A DNA stretch of 12,414 nucleotides, from NCBI GenBank assembly GCA_034211115.1, contig JAXHTH010000001.1, positions 1 through 12,414 of the forward strand. Reading direction: 5' to 3'. The stretch comes from JAXHTH01 sp034211115 (GTDB taxonomy: Bacteria > Planctomycetota > Phycisphaerae > Phycisphaerales > SM1A02). Within the stretch, counting starts at the first letter, position 1. Every line of letters begins with the position of its first letter. Position numbers and translations under genes: made by a program. Shown here one piece after another: positions 1 to 6,135 of the stretch. A model generated the notes under the pieces. It worked only from the letters and a program-made list of their open reading frames with translations. It searched no databases and was not told the DNA's origin.

Positions 1-464
1 CCCGGCTCGAGCAACGGATCCGGACCGTGAACGCGCAGATCGCGGAAACCAGGCAGCAGCTCGACGATCTCAAACGCAGCTACGCGGCGGCCGAGCGCCG
101 GCTGCAGGCGACCGGCGCGGTGGGGCCGCTGCCGGACTGGAGCGTGCTCCTGTCCGCGCTCGCCGCCGAAACGGGCGAGCACGTCGTGCTCTCGGTCTGC
201 GCGCTGGAGCCGACGCCCGCGGGCGAGGAGGCCGCCGGAGATGAGATCCGCGACCCGCAACGCGTCGGCGCCCTGACGCTGTTGCTGACCGGGTTCGGGC
301 GAACGCAGCGCGACGTGTCCGATTTCGTGCTGCGGCTGGAACGGATCTCGCTGCTCGATTCCGTGTCGCTCGTGAGTTCCCGCCGCGAGCCGTTTCTGAC
401 CGATCACGCCACGGCCTTCGAGATCCGATGCTCCATCGGGGGTGAGAAGGGAGATGCGCCATGA
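1..464 (+). CDS. PilN-like assembly-platform protein, 5'-truncated
   Basis: Only the C-terminal part is present. The frame is open from base 3 to the TGA at 462-464, and the codons before the in-frame GTG at 27 already read as a charged helix (RLEQRIRT), so the true start lies upstream of the window. The visible part begins with a heptad-like coiled coil (about 40 residues rich in Q, R, E and L) and continues into an alpha/beta domain with a 'LPDWSVLLSALAAE' segment, the arrangement seen in the periplasmic part of PilN and the related GspL. Family knowledge: PilN spans the inner membrane, pairs with PilO and links the cytoplasmic PilM/ATPase to the pilus platform. The ATGA overlap with the next, PilO-like gene and the PilP-like gene after that support the call. 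GspL C-terminal domain is the alternative reading. Confidence 0.72.
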   Translation, partial: RLEQRIRTVNAQIAETRQQLDDLKRSYAAAERRLQATGAVGPLPDWSVLLSALAAETGEHVVLSVCALEPTPAGEEAAGDEIRDPQRVGALTLLLTGFGRTQRDVSDFVLRLERISLLDSVSLVSSRREPFLTDHATAFEIRCSIGGEKGDAP

Positions 465-1024
465 CCGCCCGCACCGGCCGGCAAGGATCACTCCTCGCGA
501 TCGACGCCCTCGGCGTCTCGATCTGCCTCCTGCTCTCCGTGGTCGGGTACTTCGGCGTCGTCTATCCGCACGCGGCCGGCGCGCGGGTCCTCTCCGAACG
601 CCGGGACAGGCTCGAGGATCAGACCACGACCGCCCGTCAGCTCGCGACCTCGCGCGCCGCGCTGAATCGACGGCTCGAGTCGGCGCACGAGAAGCTCTCG
701 GATCACGCCCTTGCGCTGGAAGCGGCATCGGAGCTCAACCGGCGCCTGGCCCGCCTCGGCGATCTGGCCACGGAGTGCGGGCTCGGGGTGGAGGAGATCC
801 ACGTGGGCGAGATCGTCCCCCGGCCGCATTACCGGATGGTCCCGCTCGAGTTGAAGTGCCGCGCCCGATTCCCGCAGGCCGTGCTCTTCCTCCAGCGCCT
901 TCACCGCACCGCGCCCGATGTCGGCGTGTGGTCGCTCGAGCTGTCCGGTAATCCGCGGACTTCGCCCTCGGCGGCCACGGCCGAGTTCGACCTTGCGTGG
1001 TATGCGGCCCCGAAGCCGGACTGA
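461..1024 (+). CDS. PilO-like (GspM-like) inner-membrane platform protein
   Basis: This 187-residue protein has a short cytoplasmic N-terminus, one membrane helix at about residues 14-34 and then a long coiled coil (about 42-100) rich in Arg, Glu and Leu. It ends in a small alpha/beta domain with the 'VPLELKCRARFPQAVLFLQRL' type of pattern seen in PilO ferredoxin-like folds. Length and layout match PilO/GspM. The ATG at 461 overlaps the stop of the PilN-like gene (ATGA) and is preceded by AAGGGAGA at a good ribosome-binding distance, so start choice and translational coupling are both well supported. Family knowledge: PilO heterodimerises with PilN in the periplasm and helps align the inner-membrane platform with the secretin. 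The identity rests on topology and neighbours more than on sharp motifs. Confidence 0.72.
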   Translation: MTARTGRQGSLLAIDALGVSICLLLSVVGYFGVVYPHAAGARVLSERRDRLEDQTTTARQLATSRAALNRRLESAHEKLSDHALALEAASELNRRLARLGDLATECGLGVEEIHVGEIVPRPHYRMVPLELKCRARFPQAVLFLQRLHRTAPDVGVWSLELSGNPRTSPSAATAEFDLAWYAAPKPD

Positions 1025-1085
1025 CGCCCCGAACCTGATCGTCTCCGCTTGCCCCGGACGGGTTCGTATCGTCTGATTCAGCGCT

Positions 1086-1646
1086 ATGAAGGCGAAGTCA
1101 TCCAGGGAGCGGAATGTCTTTATCGGAATCCTGGGCCTGGCGCTGGCGGCGCTGAGCGTCGATCGGGTCTTCCTCGGATCCGGCGCGACCGGCCCGGCGG
1201 AGGCGAGCGCCGCGGCCGAGGCGTACGCGGTGGACGCGTCGCCGGACGCGGCCGACCTCGAGCCCGTCGAGGATGCGGACGAACCCAGACCGCTCACGTC
1301 CGTCCTCGCGGATCGGATCAACACGTTCGGCCGCGCCGACGCACAGCCGATAAGCGAACTGCCCGATGTGTTCGGCACCCCGACGTCATGGGCGGGCGAC
1401 GAGGCGTCCGGCGAGACCGGCGCACGGCCGACCAGCCCCGCACAGGCCTTCCAGGCCGACCATCGCCTCACCGCCGTCATGCTCAGCCAGTCCAATCCCG
1501 GGGCCGTCGTGGACGGCGCGTTTCTCAAGATCGGCCAGGCGCTCGACGGCTTCGCGCTGACGTCCGTCAACGAGCGCTCGGCGGTCTTCGAGCGCGATGG
1601 CGAGCGAGCCGAGCTTGCGCTCGATCCCCCGTCGCAGGCGCCGTGA
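1086..1646 (+). CDS. PilP/GspB/GspC-like periplasmic linker protein
   Basis: This 186-residue protein has a membrane helix at about residues 11-30, then a low-complexity Ala/Glu/Asp/Pro-rich linker to about residue 120. The small C-terminal beta domain (about 124-182) carries 'AVVDGAFLKIGQALDGF', 'TSVNERSAVFERDG' and a closing Leu-rich strand. The pattern 'ave dG xx l xvGq xv dG f x l xx i xx xx v x l' is that of GspB/PilP/MshK-type C-terminal domains, which contact the secretin. Position right after PilN- and PilO-like genes fits a PilP role. A TGA at 1074-1076 in the same frame excludes an upstream extension, so ATG 1086 is the first possible start. No Shine-Dalgarno motif is visible before it, which is unlike its neighbours. 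GspC is an alternative name for the same role. Confidence 0.62.
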   Translation: MKAKSSRERNVFIGILGLALAALSVDRVFLGSGATGPAEASAAAEAYAVDASPDAADLEPVEDADEPRPLTSVLADRINTFGRADAQPISELPDVFGTPTSWAGDEASGETGARPTSPAQAFQADHRLTAVMLSQSNPGAVVDGAFLKIGQALDGFALTSVNERSAVFERDGERAELALDPPSQAP

Positions 1647-1651
1647 TCCCG

Positions 1652-1681
1652 CCGACACGCACCGGCCCAGGGGGCGATAAT
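1652..1681 (+). promoter_or_regulatory. Candidate sigma-70 promoter for the pseudopilin genes
   Basis: A -35-like CCGACA (1652-1657; four of six consensus bases) and a -10-like GATAAT (1676-1681; five of six) are separated by 18 bp. They sit just after the PilP-like stop codon, at the head of the roughly 225-bp gap before the GspG-like gene. If used, transcription would begin near 1688 and leave a leader of about 185 nt with a GC-rich hairpin at 1700-1716 (CCGGCC, AAAGA loop, GGCCGG). This is a by-eye match only. The hairpin might instead terminate the upstream operon, although no T-run follows it. Confidence 0.3.
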
Positions 1682-1861
1682 CGCGGGCCGCGATCCAACC
1701 CGGCCAAAGAGGCCGGATCCCTCCTTGTTCGCTTCCAACCCGCTAATCCTGCTCTGACGTCGTGACGATGATAACCCCGAGTCTGCCGGTCCTGGTCACG
1801 ATAACGCCAGGGGGAGGCTGCACACGCCAAGTTCATGCCGGGCGGCTGACCTGAGCGTCAT

Positions 1862-1866
1862 GGAGG
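1862..1866 (+). promoter_or_regulatory. Ribosome-binding site that fixes the GspG-like start
   Basis: GGAGG lies 5 nt before ATG 1872. It overlaps the codons just after an earlier in-frame ATG at 1860, which has no such motif ahead of it. It therefore favours ATG 1872, giving an 11-residue prepilin leader. Confidence 0.6.
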
Positions 1867-1871
1867 CTTTC

Positions 1872-2363
1872 ATGAGCGTACGGACACGCAAGAAGACGCG
1901 AGCATTCAGTCTCGTCGAGCTGGTCATCGTGGTGGTGATCCTCGCCATCATCGGGGCGATCGCCATTCCCCGCCTGAGTCGAGGCGCCGAAGGCGCGGCG
2001 GACTCGGCGCTGATCGCCGATCTGGCCGTCCTCCGCAACGCCGTGGATCTCTACACGACCGAGCACGAGGGCGAGCTGCCCACGATGGCCGACTTCGTCG
2101 ACCAGATGCTGGAGTACAGCGACATCCAGGGGAACACGAACGCGGCGAAGGGCGGCGCGTTCATCTACGGACCCTATCTGAGGGCGATCCCGCCCCTGCC
2201 GGTGAACGGCGAGGGCGCGGGCGCCGGCGCCAAGGGCGACACGACCGTCGCGGCCGCCGCCGCCGCCGGCGTGGCCTGGATCTACGACGAAACCACCGGC
2301 TCCATCACGCCCAACACCGGGACCGCCACCGACGCCAGCGGCACGGCCTACAACACCTACTGA
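1872..2363 (+). CDS. gspG: GspG-like major pseudopilin (type II secretion)
   Basis: This 163-residue prepilin has a short basic leader (RTRKKTR), then the class III signal A11|F12-S-L-V-E16, with the Glu at +5, and a hydrophobic helix to about residue 35 ending in 'IPRLSRGAEGAADSA'. Family knowledge: after cleavage and N-methylation by a PilD/GspO-type peptidase, such proteins polymerise into the pseudopilus that pushes cargo through the secretin. The helix continuation 'ALIADLAVLRNAVDLYTTEH' and the 'GPYLRAIPPLPV' motif are those of the GspG family. The C-terminus 'GWIYDETTGSI'-like segment ends in NTY. An Ala-rich run encoded by GCC/GCG repeats lies before it. Residue -1 is Ala rather than the usual Gly. 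The start at 1872 is chosen over 1860 because of the GGAGG site. It is the first gene of the pilin block, 52 bp ahead of the next. Confidence 0.85.
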   Translation: MSVRTRKKTRAFSLVELVIVVVILAIIGAIAIPRLSRGAEGAADSALIADLAVLRNAVDLYTTEHEGELPTMADFVDQMLEYSDIQGNTNAAKGGAFIYGPYLRAIPPLPVNGEGAGAGAKGDTTVAAAAAAGVAWIYDETTGSITPNTGTATDASGTAYNTY

Positions 2364-2415
2364 GCCGGCCCATCCCGGCACCGCCTGGCGCGCTCGGCAT
2401 CCAAGGACGCGAGCG

Positions 2416-2958
2416 GTGCACATGCCACGGTCAGTCCCCTCAACCCGATCACGCGCGGACCGGATCCCGTCATCCGGTCCGTTGTCTTGTGAAGCGTGGT
2501 CCGGCGCGGCGCGGCCCGCGTTCAGCCTCGGCGAGCTGGTGCTCGTGCTGGCCATCATCGCCACCCTGGCTCTCATCGCCGCCCCGCGCTTCGCCAACGC
2601 GACGGCCCGCTACCGCTGCGAGCTCGCCGCCGGCCGCATCGTCGCCGACCTGACGCTGGCGAGATCGCAGGCGAAGGGACGGAGCCTCGCCCACACCGTC
2701 GCCTTCGACGCCGCGACGAACTCCTACCGGATCTTCGACGGCACCGAGATCGCGCTGGCGGAAACGGTCGAGGCCGTCCCGCTCGACGAGCCGCCCTACC
2801 AGGCCGCCATCACTTCGGTCGTGTTCGGGGTCGATGATGAGATCGTGTTCGACGGCTACGGCGTCCCCGACAGCGGGGGCACGGTCGTCGTCCGCGTCGG
2901 CGGCTTCGAGCATACCGTGCAGCTCGATCCCGACACCGGGGAGGCGAGCGTGCAATGA
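2416..2958 (+). CDS. GspH/FimT-like minor pseudopilin
   Basis: This 180-residue prepilin-like protein has an unusually long leader of about 35 residues, then A35|F36-S-L-G-E40 (Glu at +5) and a hydrophobic helix 'VLVLAIIATLALIAAPRF'. After it comes 'RCELAAGRIVADLTLARSQAKG', the amphipathic helix typical of GspH/FimT, and a C-terminal beta domain with 'VVFDGYGVPDSGGTVVVRVGG'-like strands that matches the GspH fold. Family knowledge: GspH is a low-abundance pseudopilin that joins the tip or shaft of the pseudopilus. The GTG at 2416 has an AAGGA at 2403-2407 as a possible ribosome-binding site; ATG 2422 is the main alternative, and a still later TTG would shorten the leader. Its stop overlaps the ATG of the next gene. 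At +4 there is Gly, where Val or Ile is usual. Confidence 0.75.
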   Translation: MHMPRSVPSTRSRADRIPSSGPLSCEAWSGAARPAFSLGELVLVLAIIATLALIAAPRFANATARYRCELAAGRIVADLTLARSQAKGRSLAHTVAFDAATNSYRIFDGTEIALAETVEAVPLDEPPYQAAITSVVFGVDDEIVFDGYGVPDSGGTVVVRVGGFEHTVQLDPDTGEASVQ

Positions 2959-4046
2959 GAGCGCTTATGCGCCCCAACGCGAGCCCCGTCTCCCGCCGCC
3001 GAGATCGGACGGCATTCACGCTCATCGAGATGATCGCCTCACTCGTGATCATGTCGATTCTCCTCGTGGCGATGGGCGGGGCGCTGGTCATCTCCAGCCA
3101 GGCCGTGCCCGATGAGGACAACCGCACGACACGCATCATCGAGGCGTCCGAGGTCGTCGATCAGATCGCCTCCGAGCTGACCTATGCCATCACCGTCAGC
3201 GAGATGACGGAGACGGCGGTGACGTTCACCGTCGCCGATCGCGACAGCGACAGCGTTCCCGAGACGATCCGCTATGCCTGGTCGGGAACCGCCGGCGATC
3301 CGCTCACCCGCGAGTACAACGGCGGCGCGGCGGTCAATGTGCTCGAAGACGTCCACGCGTTCTCTCTGACCTACGGGCTGCACACGGAGGTCGAGGCTGC
3401 CGAGATCCAGATCTCGGAAGGCGCGGAGACCGAGCTGGTCAGCCACGATGTCGTGGCCGCCTCCGCTGACTTTGCGATTACGGGAACCGACGCGATCGCC
3501 CAGTATTTCCTGCCCACGCTTCCCGCCGAAGCGACGGCGTGGAGCATCACGCGCGTGCTGTTCATGGCCCGGGCCAACGGGACAAAGAACGGAGAGACGG
3601 CCGTCCGGATCCGTCCCTCGGACGGGTCCTCTCTCCCCGCGGGTCCGAAGTTCGAGGAGCATCTGATGGGCGAGAGCGGCCTCGGCGGGACGTACGCCTG
3701 GCAGGAATTCGCCTTCAGCGAGGTGTCGGACCTTGCGCCCGACGAGGGCGTCTGTCTCACCCTGGTGAACTACAACGCACAGGCGCCGATGGCGGACATC
3801 CAGTACGACGCCGGCTCCGGGAGCGGGCTCGCCACGAGCTCGGATGGCGGCGAAACATGGTCGAGCGCCGCCGGGCAGTCCCTGCGCTTCTTCATCTACG
3901 GCACCGTGCAGACGTCAACGACAATCCCCGGCGAGACCAGGGAGTACCTGCGGACCGTCACCGTCGCCCTCCAGGTCGGCGGGGACTCGACGGCTGACCT
4001 CCAGTCGGCGGCGCGGATCTTCAACGAACCGGAGGTGACGCCTTGA
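2955..4046 (+). CDS. GspJ/PilW-like minor pseudopilin with large inserted domain
   Basis: This 363-residue prepilin has leader 1-20 and signal A20|F21-T-L-I-E25, then a hydrophobic helix to about 46 and an amphipathic helix 'IIEASEVVDQIASELTYA'. Residues 80-140 ('FTVADRDSDSVPETIRYAW', 'LTREYNGG', 'VLEDVHAFSLTY') and the last 37 residues ('LRTVTVALQVGGDS', 'LQSAARIFNEPE') follow the GspJ/PilW pattern. Between them, about residues 142-326 form an extra beta-rich segment ('QYFLPTLP', 'SITRVLFMARANG', 'YAWQEFAFSEVSDLAPDEG', 'LRFFIYGT'). Family knowledge: GspJ is usually near 200 residues and sits in the pseudopilus tip complex with GspI, GspK and GspH. The ATG overlaps the GspH-like stop (ATGA), and its own stop overlaps the next start. 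ATG 2967 is a possible later start. Confidence 0.78.
   Translation: MRALMRPNASPVSRRRDRTAFTLIEMIASLVIMSILLVAMGGALVISSQAVPDEDNRTTRIIEASEVVDQIASELTYAITVSEMTETAVTFTVADRDSDSVPETIRYAWSGTAGDPLTREYNGGAAVNVLEDVHAFSLTYGLHTEVEAAEIQISEGAETELVSHDVVAASADFAITGTDAIAQYFLPTLPAEATAWSITRVLFMARANGTKNGETAVRIRPSDGSSLPAGPKFEEHLMGESGLGGTYAWQEFAFSEVSDLAPDEGVCLTLVNYNAQAPMADIQYDAGSGSGLATSSDGGETWSSAAGQSLRFFIYGTVQTSTTIPGETREYLRTVTVALQVGGDSTADLQSAARIFNEPEVTP
4031..4038 (+). promoter_or_regulatory. Strong ribosome-binding site that selects a TTG start
   Basis: GGAGGTGA matches the full anti-Shine-Dalgarno core and lies inside the end of the GspJ-like gene. Its spacing is right for TTG 4043, which overlaps the upstream stop, and too long for ATG 4052. 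Confidence 0.6.
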
Positions 4047-4567
4047 TTCGCATGCCTATCGCATCGGCACACGCCGGCGTCACCCGCCGCAGAGGCTTCA
4101 CGCTCGTGGAAACGGTGTTGTGCATCGTGGTGACGGGCCTGATGCTCGTCGCCGCGCTCAGCGCCACCGCCGCCGCCCGCGTGGGGCAATACAAGATCAC
4201 GGAGCGCCAGCGCGGCAGCCTGCTCGGACAGGAACTGATGGCCGAGATCCTCGTCAAGACGTACGGCGAGCCGGACGGCGATCTCACCCTCGGTCCGGAC
4301 ACGGACGAAGGAACGGCCAACCGGCTCGACTTCGATGATGTCGACGACTACCACGGCTGGTCCGCCTCCCCCCCGCAGAACCCGGATGGCACACCACTCC
4401 CAGACCATGACGGATGGACACGGGCAGTGTCGGTCAGGAAGGTGATGGAAGCCAACCTCCGGGTGGCCGTCGGCGCCGAAACCGGCATCAAGGTCGTCAC
4501 GGTCACCGTCTCTCACCACGGCACGCCGGTGGCGACGCTGACCGCGGTGCGGACATGCTCGGGCTAG
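4043..4567 (+). CDS. GspI/PilV-like minor pseudopilin
   Basis: This 174-residue prepilin has a basic leader, the classic signal G18|F19-T-L-V-E23 and a hydrophobic helix 'TVLCIVVTGLMLVAALSAT'. The helix continues into 'QRGSLLGQELMAEIL', the conserved region after the membrane helix in GspI/PilV proteins. A middle segment 'DFDDVDDYHGWSASPPQ' and a closing beta strand 'GIKVVTVTVSHHGTPVATL' fit the GspI globular domain. Family knowledge: GspI nucleates the tip complex with GspJ and GspK. TTG 4043 is preferred over ATG 4052 because of the perfect Shine-Dalgarno sequence and the TTGA overlap with the upstream stop. It is the only one of the four E5-type prepilins here with Gly at -1. The next gene follows after 32 bp. 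Confidence 0.75.
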   Translation: MIRMPIASAHAGVTRRRGFTLVETVLCIVVTGLMLVAALSATAAARVGQYKITERQRGSLLGQELMAEILVKTYGEPDGDLTLGPDTDEGTANRLDFDDVDDYHGWSASPPQNPDGTPLPDHDGWTRAVSVRKVMEANLRVAVGAETGIKVVTVTVSHHGTPVATLTAVRTCSG

Positions 4568-4599
4568 CGGAGCGGCACGGACTGTCGCGGAGAAGCAGG

Positions 4600-5865
4600 A
4601 TGCGAAAGAGAACGTTTCAGCGACGGGGAAGCGCCTACCTGCTGATCCTGGGGGTGGCGATGCTGCTGACCGTGATCGGCGTGGCGTCGATCTTCGCCGT
4701 GCGCGCCCAGCGGGAGGCGGCCGACATGACGAATGATGCGGTGAAGGCCCGCCTGTACGCCCGCTCCGGCATCGAGGTCGGGCTGCAGCGGATCGCCACG
4801 GCGCCGGCGTGGCGGACATCGCACGGCGAGGGGACCTGGTATTCGGATGTCGCCCTGGGAGATGGGACGTTCACGCTCGAGGCCCACGATCTCGGCCCCG
4901 AAGGCGACCTGGCGATGTCCTCGGACGGTGACCCGGTTCTCCTGATCGCCACCGGCTACAAGGGCGACGCACGCCACAAGCTCCAGGTGCGGCTGGAGGC
5001 GCCGCCGAGTGATGAACCGCTCACCTGCCTGGGGTCCGCGCTGCACGCGGGCGGCGACCTCGAGTTCACCACCGCCACCGTCAGCTCCAACGGCATCATC
5101 AGTGGCAACGCCGACGCGAACGCGGACGGCGGCTCCGTCAACGCCGTCGTGGAGGTCGTCGGCACCGCGACCGGCTCGACCTACACCCCCGCACCAACGG
5201 AGGGAGTGGAGGCGCGCACGATGCCCGAGGCGAGCGTCTTCGACGCCTACATTGCCGATGGAACCGCCATCGCACTTGCGGATATTCCTTCCGGAACGAT
5301 CGAAGAGGTTGTCCTCAGTCCGGGGATGAACCCCTACGGCCCGGGACAGGTCGACGCCGACGGGATCTACGTCATCGACTGCCAGGGCAATGACGTGACG
5401 ATCCGGAACTGCCGCATCGTGGGCACGCTCGTCCTGCTCAACGCCGGCGCGGGATCGGAGGTGACCGGGCAGTTGAACTGGGAGCCGGCCGTCACCAACT
5501 ACCCGTCCCTTCTCGTGCAGGGATCACTGACGGCGACGTTCAGCGCGTGGGAGGTGCTCAATGAAGGCGAGTGGAGCGTGAACTTCAACCCTGCGCATAC
5601 GCCATACGAGGGGCAGAGCGACAGTGATGAGGATGACATCTTCCCGACGATTCTGAAGGGGCTCGTGTATGTCTCGGACGATCTGAGCGTCGATGTGAAC
5701 CCCGCCTTCGACGGCAGCGTGATCGTCGGCGGCGCGTTCAGCGCTTCCGGGCAGGCGATCTTCAACTATCGCTCCACGTTTTATGCCGATCCCCCGTCCG
5801 GCTTCGCGCCCTGTGAAGGCACAATGCAGGTCGTCTCCGGCACCTGGGCGCAGGTCGTCGATTGA
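4600..5865 (+). CDS. PilX/GspK-like membrane-anchored pilus component
   Basis: This 421-residue protein starts with a basic stretch and 'RRG|SAYLLILG', then a hydrophobic helix to about 34 and 'AVKARLYARSGIEVGLQRI', the layout of PilX and GspK, which lack the Glu at +5. Residues 70-130 ('WRTSHGEGTWYS', 'GTFTLEAHD') resemble the start of the PilX globular domain. From about 145 the protein is a long beta-rich region with repeated short strands ('IYVIDCQGNDVTIRNCRIVG', 'GLVYVSDDLSVDV', 'SVIVGGAFSASGQ') that suggests a beta-helix or solenoid. Place and size fit the GspK position at the pseudopilus tip, but it is not a textbook GspK, and no GspK Ca-site motif is recognisable. ATG 4600 is chosen because the hydrophobic region follows closely and GGAG lies at 4589-4592; the frame is open further upstream but overlaps the GspI-like gene and reads as shadow sequence. 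Confidence 0.65.
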   Translation: MRKRTFQRRGSAYLLILGVAMLLTVIGVASIFAVRAQREAADMTNDAVKARLYARSGIEVGLQRIATAPAWRTSHGEGTWYSDVALGDGTFTLEAHDLGPEGDLAMSSDGDPVLLIATGYKGDARHKLQVRLEAPPSDEPLTCLGSALHAGGDLEFTTATVSSNGIISGNADANADGGSVNAVVEVVGTATGSTYTPAPTEGVEARTMPEASVFDAYIADGTAIALADIPSGTIEEVVLSPGMNPYGPGQVDADGIYVIDCQGNDVTIRNCRIVGTLVLLNAGAGSEVTGQLNWEPAVTNYPSLLVQGSLTATFSAWEVLNEGEWSVNFNPAHTPYEGQSDSDEDDIFPTILKGLVYVSDDLSVDVNPAFDGSVIVGGAFSASGQAIFNYRSTFYADPPSGFAPCEGTMQVVSGTWAQVVD

Positions 5866-5877
5866 GCGTGAGAGATA

Positions 5878-6000
5878 GCGGGGTGCGATGCTTCGACGCG
5901 AAGGGCGAAGCATGATCGGCGTGATTATGCCATCGCCGGGCGACGCGGATGACTTCGCAAGGCACGCTTCACCGCTGCGCGGATGAAGCGTGGCACCCGG
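5878..6000. repeat. BIME/REP-like palindromic repeat, copy 1
   Basis: First of two 123-bp direct copies with a period of 130 bp; the copies differ at 6 positions. It holds two hairpins. The left one pairs ATGCTTCG (5888-5895) with CGAAGCAT (5906-5913). The right one pairs CACGCTTCA (5963-5971) with TGAAGCGTG (5984-5992), with an inner CCGC/GCGG stem, a TGC triloop and one unpaired A at 5983. In this copy the right hairpin is perfect, while the inner part of the left one is disrupted. The copy begins 12 bp after the stop of the PilX/GspK-like gene, so its hairpins may also help end transcription. Confidence 0.8.
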
Positions 6001-6007
6001 TGGACGG

Positions 6008-6130
6008 GCGGGGTGCCATGCTTCGACCCGAAGGGCGAAGCATGATCGGCGTGATTATGCCATCACCGGGCGACGCGGATGACTCCGCAAAGCACGCTAC
6101 ACCGCTGCGCGGATGAAGCGTGGCACCCGG
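6008..6130. repeat. BIME/REP-like palindromic repeat, copy 2
   Basis: Second copy. Its ends are inverted repeats: GGGTGCCATGCTTC at 6011-6024 against GAAGCGTGGCACCC at 6115-6128 (13 of 14 pair). Here the left hairpin is perfect: 8-bp stem 6018-6025/6036-6043, unpaired A6026, inner CCC/GGG and a GAA triloop. The right hairpin has one mismatch. It ends 5 bp before the HD-GYP stop codon on the other strand. Confidence 0.8.
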
Positions 6131-6135
6131 CGGGC

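Noticed and set aside
488..1738. 416-residue minus-strand open frame across the PilO- and PilP-like genes
   Set aside because: It is opposite two well-supported genes with coupled starts. Its composition is Arg/Ser/Ala-rich and without domains, the usual shadow in high-GC DNA.
1833..2597. 254-residue minus-strand open frame over the GspG/GspH-like genes
   Set aside because: Gly/Arg/Val-rich shadow of two clear prepilin genes.
5878..6130. CRISPR array
   Set aside because: Only two copies of 123 bp with a 7-bp gap and internal hairpins; there are no short repeats, no spacers and no cas genes.
5878..6130. Insertion sequence or classical MITE
   Set aside because: The outer inverted repeats are present, but no target-site duplication is visible and the double-hairpin plan fits REP/BIME better.
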